From: Epiperipatus broadwayi
Taxonomy: Eukaryota; Onychophora; Udeonychophora; Euonychophora; Peripatidae
Direction: 5' to 3'
DNA length: 64,000 bases
NCBI GenBank assembly: GCA_028023455.1
Contig: JAQFVV010012416.1
Location: 5,499,594-5,563,593 of the forward strand
The notes beneath the pieces were generated by a model. The model saw nothing but the letters and a program-made list of their open reading frames with translations, had not been told where the DNA came from and did not search any database. Below are positions 1 to 9,650 of the stretch, piece after piece; position 1 is the first letter of the stretch, and every line of letters starts with the position of its first letter. Both the position numbers and the translations under genes were made by a program.

Positions 1-58
1 CCATTTGCAAATGAGTACAGCTGTTTAATTCCAAAAGAAAATTATTTTTTTTTAAATT

Positions 59-294
59 CAAAAAACTTCACATAAATATATCGAGAGACTTTCTTTTCAA
101 AAAAAAAAAAAAAATTTATTGATATACATTATATAAACTACATAAATAAAATATAAATATCCAACGTTTCGTCCATTTTTCAATAATAATATGGACTTTA
201 TTTATATTTTATTTATGTAGTTTATATAATGTATATCAATATTTTTTTTTTTTTTAAAAGAAAGTCTCTCCGATATATTTATGTGAAGTTTTTT
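59..294. repeat. Foldback repeat with about 100-bp inverted arms
   Basis: The left arm (about 59-160) is nearly the reverse complement of the right arm (about 200-294), with a loop of roughly 35 bp. Both arms include an A/T homopolymer run and the sequence ATATACATTATATAAACTAC. The loop holds CAACGTTTCGTCC; its reverse strand reads GGACGAAACGTTG, a motif often seen next to the GAAA half of hammerhead-bearing retroelement repeats. No coding potential is visible. It is either a MITE/foldback element or two inverted copies of one repeat. Confidence 0.75.
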
Positions 295-774
295 GACTTT
301 ATAAATTTGATAATACATTTGAAAAGATAGAAAAAGAAGAAGTTTTTTTTTAAATATATATAAAATATTTTATAATAAACACTTTTATTTACTGTGGGCT
401 AAAAAAAACCAAAAAAATTATCATTTCCTTAACCATAATTGTTTTTTTTAACTTGAAATAAAAGTGTGGGTCCAGAAATTAAATAATTTAATCACTACTT
501 CAATTAAATTCGGTATATAGTGCTGAGTTTAGTAATAAGTTTATAATGTCGCTGAATTTGTAGTTTGGTGGTGCCTCTAGTGGATAAATCCTAGATCATG
601 CCTAGAGAAAGAAATGAATAGGAAGATGGCATAGGGTTCTTAGAAAAGTTCTACAGTTATTTCAAACCTGAATGGGAGTAACAGATAGCAGTAAAAATTA
701 TACTGGAAGCTGATTATAATGACTAGAAGTTAATTACAGAGAAGCAAAACAAAAATTCATATCTTAGCATGCTT
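295..774. other. AT-rich stretch without recognised gene
   Basis: No long reading frame, RNA gene or repeat family recurring elsewhere in the window is visible. Confidence 0.5.
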
Positions 775-1225
775 TATAGTCATTCATTAAACTAGAGATT
801 ATTCATTTAATACATCACTCTCATGCAAAATACAACTAATTTCTATCTACTTTTGACATCTTGTGAAGAGGTATAACCATAAACATATGATCAAAGACAT
901 TGAAAAAGATCTATGATCTCCAAGATATACATTTTGTGCTGAACCAGCATTCATCTGTTGGCCCAGATCACAATCTTTTACACATATCTTTATTATTGTT
1001 TACTATATGTATATATAGCCAATTTCTACAGTTTAATTGATGTGTCAAATGTGTTGCCTTCACAACTTTGACACAAACCACTTGATGGAAGTATATTAAT
1101 AATTTTTATTAGTCATTCATTAGACGAGAGATTATCCACTCATTGAATAATATTTCTGTAGTGTAATTTTCACTACAGAAATATTATTCATTAAGTGGAT
1201 AATTTCTGGTCTAATAGGAAGACTT
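775..1225. repeat. Family A hammerhead-bearing repeat
   Basis: A motif beginning TAGTCATTCATTA appears near 778 and again near 1111 in the same orientation, and the end (1105-1225) folds back on itself as a palindrome. The unit is shared in opposite orientation with 4335-4870. Inside lies a minus-strand hammerhead remnant (920-964) whose stem II matches family B, so A and B look related. There is no reading frame, so it is probably a non-autonomous retroelement. Confidence 0.7.
920..964 (-). ncRNA. Hammerhead ribozyme remnant (family A)
   Basis: On the minus strand CAGATGA stands where CTGATGA is expected. A six-base hairpin with loop GTT follows, then AAAA in place of GAAA, and a stem I of CCAA/TTGG. 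Two core positions are changed, so this copy should be inactive. Confidence 0.55.
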
Positions 1226-1388
1226 ACAATTTTTTTTATGTTAAAGAATGATCTCTTTTCTTTTTGTAAACAAATGGAAAAAAACCCAAATCAATGTAAT
1301 GTGTAAAATAATAGTATTTATTCATAAAGCACATGTGTATTGAATACATTTTCATAATAGACAATAACAAAAAAAAAAATTCAATAGT

Positions 1389-1941
1389 GTCATCTAGTGA
1401 AAGCTTTATAAATCAATAAATGCTAAAAGGATGTGCATCATAATCTCTATCCAATGTCTTCCCATCCAATATCTCCAGACTAAAGCTTTCATTAGGAAGT
1501 GTCTTGGATCTCAGAGCAGTATTGGATCTTTGAATCTAATGCATCTCTTCAGCACTCACCTTTTACCTTTTTAGTTAACTATAAAGCTATCAGTCCAAAC
1601 TGAAATCAATAATATTTTTAATCCACCCTAATTTTCCTATATAGTCATACAAATCTGAATCCACTTCAGTATCTATATATTTTGGTGTCTTTGATTTTTT
1701 AATAACCATAGTCACCTTTATCTTCTGGCTAGAATCGGAATTAAACTACTAAAGCATCACATGATCATCTTTTCTTTATGCTTACCTAAGCTGTTAAAAT
1801 ATTAGTACTGTTCCCAGATTCCAGATTTTTCATTAATAAAAGCTATAATCTTGAAACTGGTTCAGTGATATTGGATGGGAAGGCACTTAATAGAGATTGT
1901 GATGCACAATCTTCTAGCATCTATTGATTACTAAAACTTGC
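1389..1941. repeat. Decayed family C repeat, head-to-head
   Basis: A minus-oriented family C unit fills 1430-1850 (ATCCAATATCTCCAGACT, then the signature around 'TTGGATCTCAGAGC'). A short plus-oriented unit follows at 1855-1940 (GATATTGGATGGGAAGGCA and onward). The hammerhead has lost its stem II/CTGATGA half by deletion. The right edge abuts the family B insertion at 1942. Confidence 0.6.
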
Positions 1942-2060
1942 ACTAGCCTATTGTAAATATATGGGATTTAAATTCAGACTTCCAAGCACCTTTCAACTAT
2001 CCACACTGTCACATATTACTGATACACATGATCACACACATGTAGAAAAGATCAATAATC

Positions 2061-2104
2061 ACCAATATATGTATTTTGTGCTGAACCAGCACTCATCAGT
2101 TGGT
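2061..2104 (-). ncRNA. Hammerhead ribozyme, family B (G12 lost)
   Basis: The minus strand reads ACCAA, CTGATGA, a perfect six-pair stem II (GTGCTG, loop GTT, CAGCAC), AAAA, a short AT-rich stem III, then ATA and TTGGT. Stem I is five pairs. The only core defect is AAAA for GAAA, a G-to-A change at a CpG in the inferred ancestor (CACGAAA). The fold is intact but cleavage should be lost. Confidence 0.7.
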
Positions 2105-2116
2105 CCAGATTACCAG

Positions 2117-2120
<4 letters not shown>

Positions 2121-2159
<39 letters not shown>

Positions 2160-2163
2160 CACT

Positions 2164-2197
<34 letters not shown>
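2121..2197. repeat. Twin (AT)n tracts within an internal hairpin
   Basis: Two (TA)n runs (2121-2152 and 2166-2197) flank AACTGAGCACTGG. The complement ACCAGTGCTCAGTT follows the second run, so the region can extrude a cruciform inside the family B left arm. Confidence 0.85.
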
Positions 2198-2198
<1 letters not shown>

Positions 2199-2984
2199 CC
2201 AGTGCTCAGTTTATATTAAGATAGCAAATCCTCACACTTTAATGGACAGACTTCAAACTACTACAACCTCCAACTCTTCAAGCCATCCATACCATTGAAA
2301 ATGTGATGATGGAAAGCCCAAATCCCATGCTGATGGCAATATTGTTGTCATACCCATGTTGACCTCAAGTCACTCTGACCCCTCATGCACAGGACTGTAT
2401 CAATTTAAATACATAGAAGAGGGATGGACAGGATACAGGTTTAATGTGTAATATTTGAAATACAGGCACACTTCATATACCTGGAGTCTAATTGTAAATA
2501 TAGGGGATTTGAACTCAAGACTTTCAAGCACCCTTCAACTATCCACACTATCTCAAACCACTGATACACATGACCACACGCATGTAGAAAAGATCAATAA
2601 TCACCAATACATTGATCTTTTCTACATGTGTGTGATCATGTGTATCCGTGATATGAGATAGTGTGGATAGTTGAAAGGTGCTTGAAAGTCTGAGTTCAAA
2701 TCCCTATATTTATAATTAGGCTCCAGGTATATGAAGAGTGCCTGTATTTCAAATATTATACATTAAGCCTGTATCCTCTCCATTCTTCTTCTATGTATTT
2801 AAATGGATATGGTCCTGTACATGGGTATGACAACAATATTGGCATCAGATTGGGATTTGGGCTTTGCATCATCAGATTTTCAATGGGATAGATGGCTGCT
2901 GAAGAGATGGAGTATATTGAAGCCTATCCATCTTAATATAAACTGAGTACTGGTTATATATGTGTGAGAGAGATAACAATCTGG

Positions 2985-3028
2985 ACCAGCTGATGAGTGC
3001 TGGTTCAACATGAAATACATATATTGGT
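2985..3028 (+). ncRNA. Hammerhead ribozyme, family B
   Basis: The order is ACCAG, CTGATGA, a stem II of GTGCTG/CAACAT with loop GTT (one C-A mismatch and a G-U closing pair), GAAA, TACATAT as stem III, H17 A, then TTGGT closing stem I by five pairs. All invariant core residues are present. The stem II mismatch may weaken it. Confidence 0.65.
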
Positions 3029-3193
3029 GATTATTGATCTTTTCTACATGTGTGTGATCATGTGTATCAGTGATATGAGATAGTGTGGATAGTTGAAAGG
3101 TTCTTGAAAATCTGAGTTCAAATCTCCTATATTTACAATTAGGCTCCAGGTATATGAACAGTACCCGTATTTCAAATATTACTAGCCTGTTGT

Positions 3194-4334
3194 GAGAAAA
3201 AAAATTATATTGTTTTAGCAGCTGGTGTAATCGTAAAGAAAAGATGATCATGTGATGTTTTAATGTTTTCATAATGTGATGTTTTAATGGCTTCATAACC
3301 GACAGTAGATTAGAAAAAAGTAACAAATGGGGGGGGGGGGTAAGTGTTTGAAAGCATGAAATTTATATTATTTATTTTAAAAAATAATATATAGTTAATA
3401 TAATTTCATAATAAAAAAATAATATTCAAAAACAAAAATATAAAAATAATTTATTTTGAGCACAAACATAGTGTCTGTGAAAAACGTTATATATGAAAAG
3501 TGTTACGAATGTCATTGAAGAATGTAATAAATGTTTTGCAATTGATTTTAATTAATATAAATAATTTTTATTGCTTTGTGGATTTAAAATGTTTTATGAG
3601 TTTCTTCAGTAGTTCTAATTAAATTTGCTCTTACTGAATAATGACAGTCTAGGCCTGCTTACAATTTTATGTTTAAATGAATGTTTTTTCCCCAAATGAA
3701 ATTAATTTCGTCTGCTCTGTGGATTTGCATTTATTATTGTCAATCAAATACCTTTCTTACCGATTTTTTTTTTTTGTATATAATTACAAAAAAAAATAAT
3801 TTACGGATTTGATATACAATTATACCGAATAGCATTTCCTATCATCATTAATTTAATTTCTTTTTGAAGGTTTTCTGGGTTTTTTTTTCTAAATAAATTG
3901 TTTTCAAATAAGTAATTTGTTTTATAAGTGATGAAAATGCGTATATTAACTACATGTTTAATTTTTAAATAAATACTATTGTTTTTAACATATTACATAT
4001 TAAGATACATTTGTACTTATAAATTCATGAATATTTTATTTTTTTACCAGTTTGTTCATCTTTCAATGTTGAATGTGTTCTAGCTCCATTTTAAGTGAGG
4101 TAGAGACGAATGCAAGTGCCACCATTTTATCTGGGGGTGCAATAGAATCGTACACCGACACATATAAAACTTAACAAAATTGGTAGATTTATATGTAAAA
4201 AAATTAAAAGACTGAAAGATATTAAATTGTGCAAAGCTTTCTAATCAGACAATTAAGGTTCTTTTTTTTTTTTTTTAAAGAGAGATATGTTATTAATTTT
4301 CTAAGCTGTCAGAAGAAAAAAAACTATTCAAAAT
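3194..4334. other. AT-rich stretch without recognised gene
   Basis: It contains a G homopolymer near 3330-3342 and many A/T runs. No gene, RNA or shared repeat could be supported. Confidence 0.5.
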
Positions 4335-4870
4335 ATTATTCAAATATATTAATAATATTTATTAGTCATTCGTTAGAGTAGAAATTATCTATTTAATGAA
4401 TAATATGTCTACAGTGTAATTTTCACCACACCATCTCATGCAAGATAGGAACTGGTTTCTATCCCTTTTAACAACTTACGGAATTTCACTGTAGAAATGT
4501 TATTACATGGATAATTTCTAGTCTAATGAAGGACTAATAAAAAATTATTAATATACTTCCATCAAGTGTTTTGTGTCAAAATTGTGAAAGCAGTAAATTG
4601 ATACATCAATTAAACTGTAGTAATTGACAATACTGAACAATAATAAAGATATGTGTAAAAGAATATGATCTAGGCAAACTGATGATTGCTGTTTCAGCAC
4701 AAAATGTGCATCTTGTAAGTCATACATGCATTTTTTTCATATGTCTTTGGTCATATATTTGTAATTACACCGTCCACAAAGTGTTAAAAGCAGATAGAAA
4801 ACAGTCCTGACCTTGTGTGTAGTAGTGTAGTGAAAAATACACTGTAGAAATATTATTCATTATTAAATCA
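4335..4870. repeat. Family A repeat, opposite orientation
   Basis: Shares with 775-1225 the terminal motif around TAGTCATTCGTTAGA, the AAACTGTAG(T)AATT section, the hammerhead block and the TTGATACATCAATTAAACTG section, in reverse order. The first about 200 bp (4345-4540) are palindromic. The right end repeats ACTGTAGAAATATTATTCAT. No reading frame. Confidence 0.7.
4672..4717 (+). ncRNA. Hammerhead ribozyme remnant (family A)
   Basis: CTGATGA is intact. Stem II is TTGCTG/CAGCAC with loop TTT, but AAAA replaces GAAA. Stem III is AT/AT around GTGC, and the cleavage triplet is ATC. Stem I is weak (two pairs then mismatches). Probably inactive. Confidence 0.55.
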
Positions 4871-5189
4871 GTCAAGTTATTTATACCTTTTTTTTTTTTT
4901 TTGGTATTGAAAGTGTTAAGTTTGATCATTGGAATTTCCATACTCTCTACATTTGTAATAACAAATGCAAATTTGGCCCAACATTTTCTGATTTGATGTA
5001 ATATCTTAAATGCATTTAATTTTGAATTCAGTGAACTATTTTTAATTATTTATATATTTAAAATAAATTTTATTAAAAAATTAATATTAAAAAAAATGAT
5101 AATTCAAAAATTTCCTTTTCAAATGAATTCTCGAAAGTAATACAAAATGTCATATGATATAGAGCTAGTACATTTCTCCACCATATCTG

Positions 5190-5440
5190 CTATCCAAAAT
5201 TCAAATTCTTAAAAGCCTAAAGAGTTTTCTTTCAAATAGCTGGCACATAGCTAATCTAGATGATCATTCAACATTGGTCAGTAAATTGATATCTAGCTTT
5301 TCATAGTTAGAGGATAAAATACGATTTAAAAAAATGCTCAAATTCTCATCACCTGGCAATTGGCAAGCCTGGTGAGTATTGGTTTTTCTCTTTATGAGAT
5401 CCTGTTGGAAAAACCTTTGCCCGGGAGTGAATTATTTATG
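5190..5440 (+). repeat. Family D SINE-like repeat
   Basis: The body contains AGCTGGCACATAGCTAATCT, CATTCAACATTGGTCAGTAA and TGCTCAAATTCTCATCACC, then AATTGGCAAGCCTGGTGAGTA. The same order recurs at 6880, 28975, 29405, 32640 and 48275, all on the plus strand. Other copies begin with a tRNA-like B box; here that head is eroded. Confidence 0.65.
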
Positions 5441-6098
5441 AAAAAATAGATGTTTTTACCTTTTTACATGGTATATAAATAGCATATATATATATTGTGA
5501 ATAAAATTAGACAATAAAATTAGTGGAAATCAACAATTTAAAACATTTCAGTTTTACACACAGTTAAATAATAAACTACAAGTGTCAGTAGAATTCTATA
5601 TTTGAGTATATATAAGCAGCATTAAAATAAAAAATATAACAGAAGTATCAAACAGTATAATTAAATGTCTAATAAATTTTGACTAAATTTTAAGCATCAC
5701 AAACTGTTTGAATAAAAATGCAATAATTAAATTACATCACAGGAAATTAGATGGTATGAATAATTAGTCATAACTGTCTTACTTCCAGACTGAATACCAA
5801 AATATGTAATACATTTTTATGAATATAGTTAGCACATAAACGTTATTTAAGTCTACAGGCTGTCCTGATGACATACTTGTCACAAATATCCATAACAAGC
5901 AGCTATAAGTGTAGTATGCTAATACACTGCTATATAATTAAGAAATCACATGATCACTATCTCTTATACTAGCACATAATTGTTTATAAACAAGGCAAAA
6001 CTCTCTATACAGTACTGCCACCTTGTGCCAACCAGAGTAATCAATGGATGCCAGAAGGCTTGTGAATAAAATCCCTATCTAATGCCTACTCATCCAAT

Positions 6099-6142
6099 AT
6101 CCCCAGACTAGTTTCTGGCTTGTGGCCTTCATCAGTGAGAAG
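6099..6142 (-). ncRNA. Hammerhead ribozyme, family C, core intact
   Basis: The minus strand gives a stem I 5' side (TTCTCA), CTGATGA, AGGC-CACAA-GCCA, GAAA, CTAGT, C and the stem I 3' side TGGGGA. Every invariant core residue is present. Stem II has three G-C pairs closed by an A-A mismatch next to the core, which may lower activity. Stem III is the palindrome ACTAGT. Stem I pairs six bases, two of them G-U. Confidence 0.75.
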
Positions 6143-6600
6143 CTTTGGATCTGAGAGCACTGCACATAGATCTTAGGATCTAATGCAACTCTCCAGCAAC
6201 CACCTTTTACCTCTACTTAACTACAAAACTATGAGAATAAAATTGAAAACACAAAAATATTTTCAATCTAAGCTCAATAGCTTATATAGTCATATGGGTC
6301 TGAACTCAGTTCAGCACCCATATATTTTGGTGTCTTTGGCTCTTTAACAACCATAGCCACCACTATCCTATTAGGCAGGATTGGTGTTAAACCATAAAGT
6401 ATCACATGATCACTATCTCTTATACTAGCACATAATTGTTTATAAACAAGGCAAAACTCTCTATACAGTACTGCCACCATGTGCCAACCAGAGTAATCAA
6501 TTTCATTCTCATAGTTTTGTAGTTAAGTAGAGATAAAAGGTGGTTGCTGGGGGGCTGCATGAGATCCTAAGATCTAGGTGCAGTGCTCTCAGATCCAAAG

Positions 6601-6645
6601 CTCCTCACTGATGAAGGCCACAGGCCAGAAACTAGTCTGGGGATA
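6601..6645 (+). ncRNA. Hammerhead ribozyme, family C, core intact
   Basis: CTCCTCA is followed by CTGATGA, then A-GGCC-ACA-GGCC-A, GAAA, the palindromic stem III ACTAGT, H17 C and TGGGGAT. Stem I is six pairs and stem II four G-C pairs, with an A-A mismatch at the core edge. Predicted cleavage follows the GTC triplet. Together with the inverted copy at 6099 it bounds the head-to-head part of this element. Confidence 0.75.
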
Positions 6646-6879
6646 TTGGATGAGTAGGCATTAGATAAGGATTTTATGCACAAGCCTTCTGGCATCCATT
6701 GATTACTCTGGTTGGCAAAGGGTGGCTGTAGTGTATAGAGAGTTTTGCCTTGTTTATAATTAAGAAATGTATACTATCATATTTTTACATATATAGGTAC
6801 TTAATACCTGAGCCTTCTGTACTAGTAGTGCATTTCTCTATTTAAGTTTCTAACTGGATTTGAATCCAAGATGGACGAA

Positions 6880-7110
6880 ACATGTTTAAGTTGCAATCAG
6901 GCTTAGGGTTTTTCTTTTGGTCAGCTAGCTCATAGTTAATCCATATGGTCATTCATTATTAGTTGGTAAGGGTGTATAAAGATATTTTTAGCTAAAGGTA
7001 AAATGAGAATGGAAAATTAATCAAGCCCAACACTAGCAATTTGCAAGCCCAGATTTGAATCTAAGCCAGGTAAAGCTTAAGCCAATAAAACTTAGTTTTC
7101 TCCCAGATTT
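6880..7110 (+). repeat. Family D SINE-like repeat
   Basis: Contains TCAGCTAGCTCATAGTTAATC, a CATTCATTATTAGTTGGTAAG block and CAATTTGCAAGCC, matching family D order. It is followed by AGATTTGAATCTAAGCCAGG, which resembles a second tRNA-like B-box head. Confidence 0.5.
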
Positions 7111-7962
7111 CCAGCTTGTACAAACAAGTAATCATATGCTAGCTGGGTGATTTTTAATGGATGCCTGTATTAAGCAGCGAGGCATACTTGTCAAACAGTA
7201 ACAGTGATAGTTCCCTATTACTTGCCACCCTCTTAACATAATGGCTTCTTGCAGTTCAATTTTAAAACTAACTATAAAATTTAATGAATCCTTCATATTA
7301 TTAATATTACCATCAAGGAAACATAAATATTAAATTGACTAAGTATGCACAATTATATAATTGTATCTTTGCATGTTCTTGTCTTGATTCCAGAGCTTAA
7401 CTTCCCTAAGGAATGGTCTCAGTGGATAAAACAACTAAATTAATTTCTAATGAATAAAAAGTTCTGATATCTGTTAGAAGAAAATGAAAAATAAGAAATA
7501 TATGAAATGAATTTACCACTCTCATCATATTTGTGCTTGAACTTCACTAGAATTTAAATCAAATTACTGCATTGAGTGATTAAAGAGTTTCTATTTCTAA
7601 AGTATACCTCTTTAAAGGAATTATGAGATTGAATTAAAGCTTGGAAATGGAACTGGAATAATGCTACAAGTAATAACAATAGCTGTACAGTTGAGATCTT
7701 AAACTGGATCCTAGGAAATTTTAAAATACCTAGTTTGCTGAAATGATGCGGAGAAGCCTTAGTATGATGTAAATGGAATAAATTTGGAGATTTTCATCCT
7801 ACAATGAACTTTTAAAGAAAGAAAATGATGCTTTTGATGCCTTTTAAATTGTCAAGTTTAGTGCTAAACAGTAAAATTTGGACACTTGAAATGGCAGGTT
7901 CAATTTGATTCAGGAATCATTAGCTTCTAGATTAAGCAATATATTTCAAATGAAAATCAAAA
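7111..7962. other. No recognised gene
   Basis: No intact frame. One stretch (about 7385-7440) translates with a faint gag-like look but is too short and interrupted to call. Confidence 0.4.
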
Positions 7963-7963
7963 T

Positions 7964-8073
7964 AAAAGAAACTATTTTTTTAAGGGTCATAGTATCGGCC
8001 GGGACGCGAACCCGCAACCCGGGCAACTGCCGACCTCTCGACCACCAATGCAAGACATAAAAGAAACTATTTT
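7964..8073 (-). mobile_element. tRNA-derived SINE with 15-bp TSD
   Basis: The direct repeat AAAAGAAACTATTTT sits at 7964-7978 and 8059-8073 and bounds an 80-bp insert. On the minus strand the insert has an A-box-like GGTGGTCGAGAGGT and a B box GGTTCGCGTCC, then a short A-tail (T run at the left). The G+C-rich insert contrasts sharply with its surroundings. The same SINE occurs at 57794-57908 on the other strand. It would be transcribed by RNA polymerase III and moved by a LINE. Confidence 0.9.
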
Positions 8074-8907
8074 ATTAATAATCTTTTAGTTTTTAATCTT
8101 GATATATATATTTAAATGGTCAAAATTCTAATTTTACATAGCCGAGTCAAAATTTTATCTCATGATGAAGTCTGAAATTCATTACAGATTATAGTTACAC
8201 GAGTTAAAATGATTTATGATTATAAAGTTATATAGAATCTTCACAACGGTTGTCAAAAATTGTGTATTCGTCTCAACACGGAAGCAATTCGAATTGATTC
8301 CCTGCTAAGGGTGTAATGAAGATAAAATATATTTAAAAAAATAATAGTAGTTTCAGAAACATTGCAGGGAATTTAAATTAAACCTTGCAAAATGTCAACA
8401 GACTTTATGCTTCGGATTTGAAAATAATGGATATTGTATTATAAGAGCTGCAAGAAAAATAGCTGGTTCATAAAAGCAGCAACCTACAAGTAAATTTCTA
8501 CTTAGACACGACACTATATGAAAAAAATTATAACTGCAAATTGGCAAGGAAAGTTATATAAAAAGGATAAAAGTCTCAAAAATATAAAAACCATATCTTG
8601 GTATTGAAAGAGAAATTATTTTCGCAATAAAAAAAAATGGTAGAACTATTAAAATGAAATTATGAAATGTGTGGAAAAGGTCTATAAAGAATTATCTAAT
8701 ATGAAAAAACAAAATCACCCCTATCATTACTATATTTCTCTGAATTACCCAGAATTTTAAATGAAGAAATGAGTTATGCCATTAAATCTATGACGAAAAG
8801 GAAAACTCCAGAAAAGAGTGATATTATTATTGATATTTTGAAAAAAGTAAATGAATAAATAGAAACTGTTGAAAGTACTATAATATTTATGTGTAAATAA
8901 ACAGTAA

Positions 8908-9325
8908 TGTAATGTGATGTGATGTGATGTATTATGGCTTCTCCTTAAACGAAGTCAAGAATATCTCAGCAATTATGCTCAGATAAACTTGTTAGCCACT
9001 TTCTTTTACATTCCCCAACTCTAAATTTACCCATAATATGCTCTATCCCATTTCCATAACATAATTTTTGTCAACTCTATAACCTTTATATCTAAATCCC
9101 CCTTATCTTTTCCCAAACCCAGCATAAAAACCAATAATTCACTTTCTGTATAATCACTCTTTTCATATTTATTTTTCCACAACTTCATTATATGTACCCT
9201 TTCTGTTTTCAAGCATTTACATTCAATTAACAAATGCCTAATATTTTCAATTCCTTCCTTACATAATTTACAAAATAAATCACCCATATTTTTCCATTTA
9301 GATGTATATTCTTTTGTAGTAAACT
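8908..9325 (-). pseudogene. 5'-truncated LINE (C-terminal ORF2 plus 3' tail)
   Basis: The minus-strand frame includes a zinc-knuckle-like C-x2-C-x8-H-x4-C (CKLC ... IRHLLIEC) followed by ESELLVFMLGL, the C-terminus of a non-LTR retrotransposon polyprotein. The 3' untranslated end contains GACTTCGTTTAAGGAGAAGCC and finishes in CATCACATCACAT repeats. The same end is seen at 24063, 44025, 46855 and (degenerate) 62346. Only the last about 100 residues survive, typical of 5' truncation on insertion. Confidence 0.8.
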
Positions 9326-9650
9326 CTCTATATACTAGTGCCACCCAGTGCAAACCTTAGTAATCAATGGATACAAAAAGGTTGGTGCATAAAAGTTCTA
9401 TCTAATGCCTACTCATCCAAATCAGTTTTTAGTTTGTGACTTTCAACAGTGAGGAACCTCAAAACTGAGGGCATTGCACCTAGATAAAAGTGGCAAGCTA
9501 GAAATTAGTCTGTGGAATATCAGATAATTAGGCATTATATAGAAATTTTATGCACAAACTTTCTTGCATTCATTGATTGCCTTGCACTGGGTGATACTAC
9601 AATATAGAAATTTTGCTATTATTTAAATAGCAAATGGTGATCATATGATA
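9320..9650. repeat. Family C copy, decayed, head-to-head
   Basis: A minus unit (AAACTCTCTATATACTAGTGCC, GTAATCAATGGAT, TAATGCCTACTCATCC) meets a plus remnant (TAGAAATTAGTCTGTGG, ATTAGGCATTATATAG). Both hammerheads are broken: the minus one reads CTGTTGA and lost its stem III, the plus one lost its 5' half. Confidence 0.65.

Larger units (their letters stand above)
1942..3193. mobile_element. Family B composite hammerhead element with 13-bp TSD
   Basis: Two inverted arms meet near 2610 to form a palindrome of about 1.2 kb. The left arm carries minus-strand units, the right arm plus-strand units. The block is flanked by ACTAGCCTATTGT (1942-1954) and ACTAGCCTGTTGT (3181-3193), a 13-bp direct repeat with one mismatch, which suggests a single insertion event. 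Each full unit has one hammerhead motif (2061-2104 minus, 2985-3028 plus). Short reading frames inside (such as 2880-3326 minus) follow the repeat and are not conserved proteins. A non-autonomous Penelope-type or retrozyme-like element is the best reading. Confidence 0.8.
5933..6768. mobile_element. Family C composite hammerhead element with 14-bp TSD
   Basis: Identical 14-bp direct repeats TATAATTAAGAAAT flank the block (5933-5946 and 6755-6768). Inside are one full minus unit (about 5947-6400), the start of a second minus unit (the CACATGATCACTATCTC motif recurs at about 6402, some 455 bp on), then an inverted plus unit from about 6503 to 6754. The flanking repeats argue that the tandem-plus-inverted block inserted once. 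It carries two hammerheads (6099-6142 minus, 6601-6645 plus). The reading frame at 6274-6480 is a by-product of the repeat. Confidence 0.85.

Noticed and set aside
2880-3326. 148-residue minus-strand reading frame
   Set aside because: It lies across the end of the family B element and its flank, and parts of it recur as short frames in other copies. No domain is visible.
7385-7560. gag-like stretch (LNFPKEWSQWIKQL)
   Set aside because: Only about 14 residues look gag-like before stops, and no neighbouring retroviral-type domains could be found.
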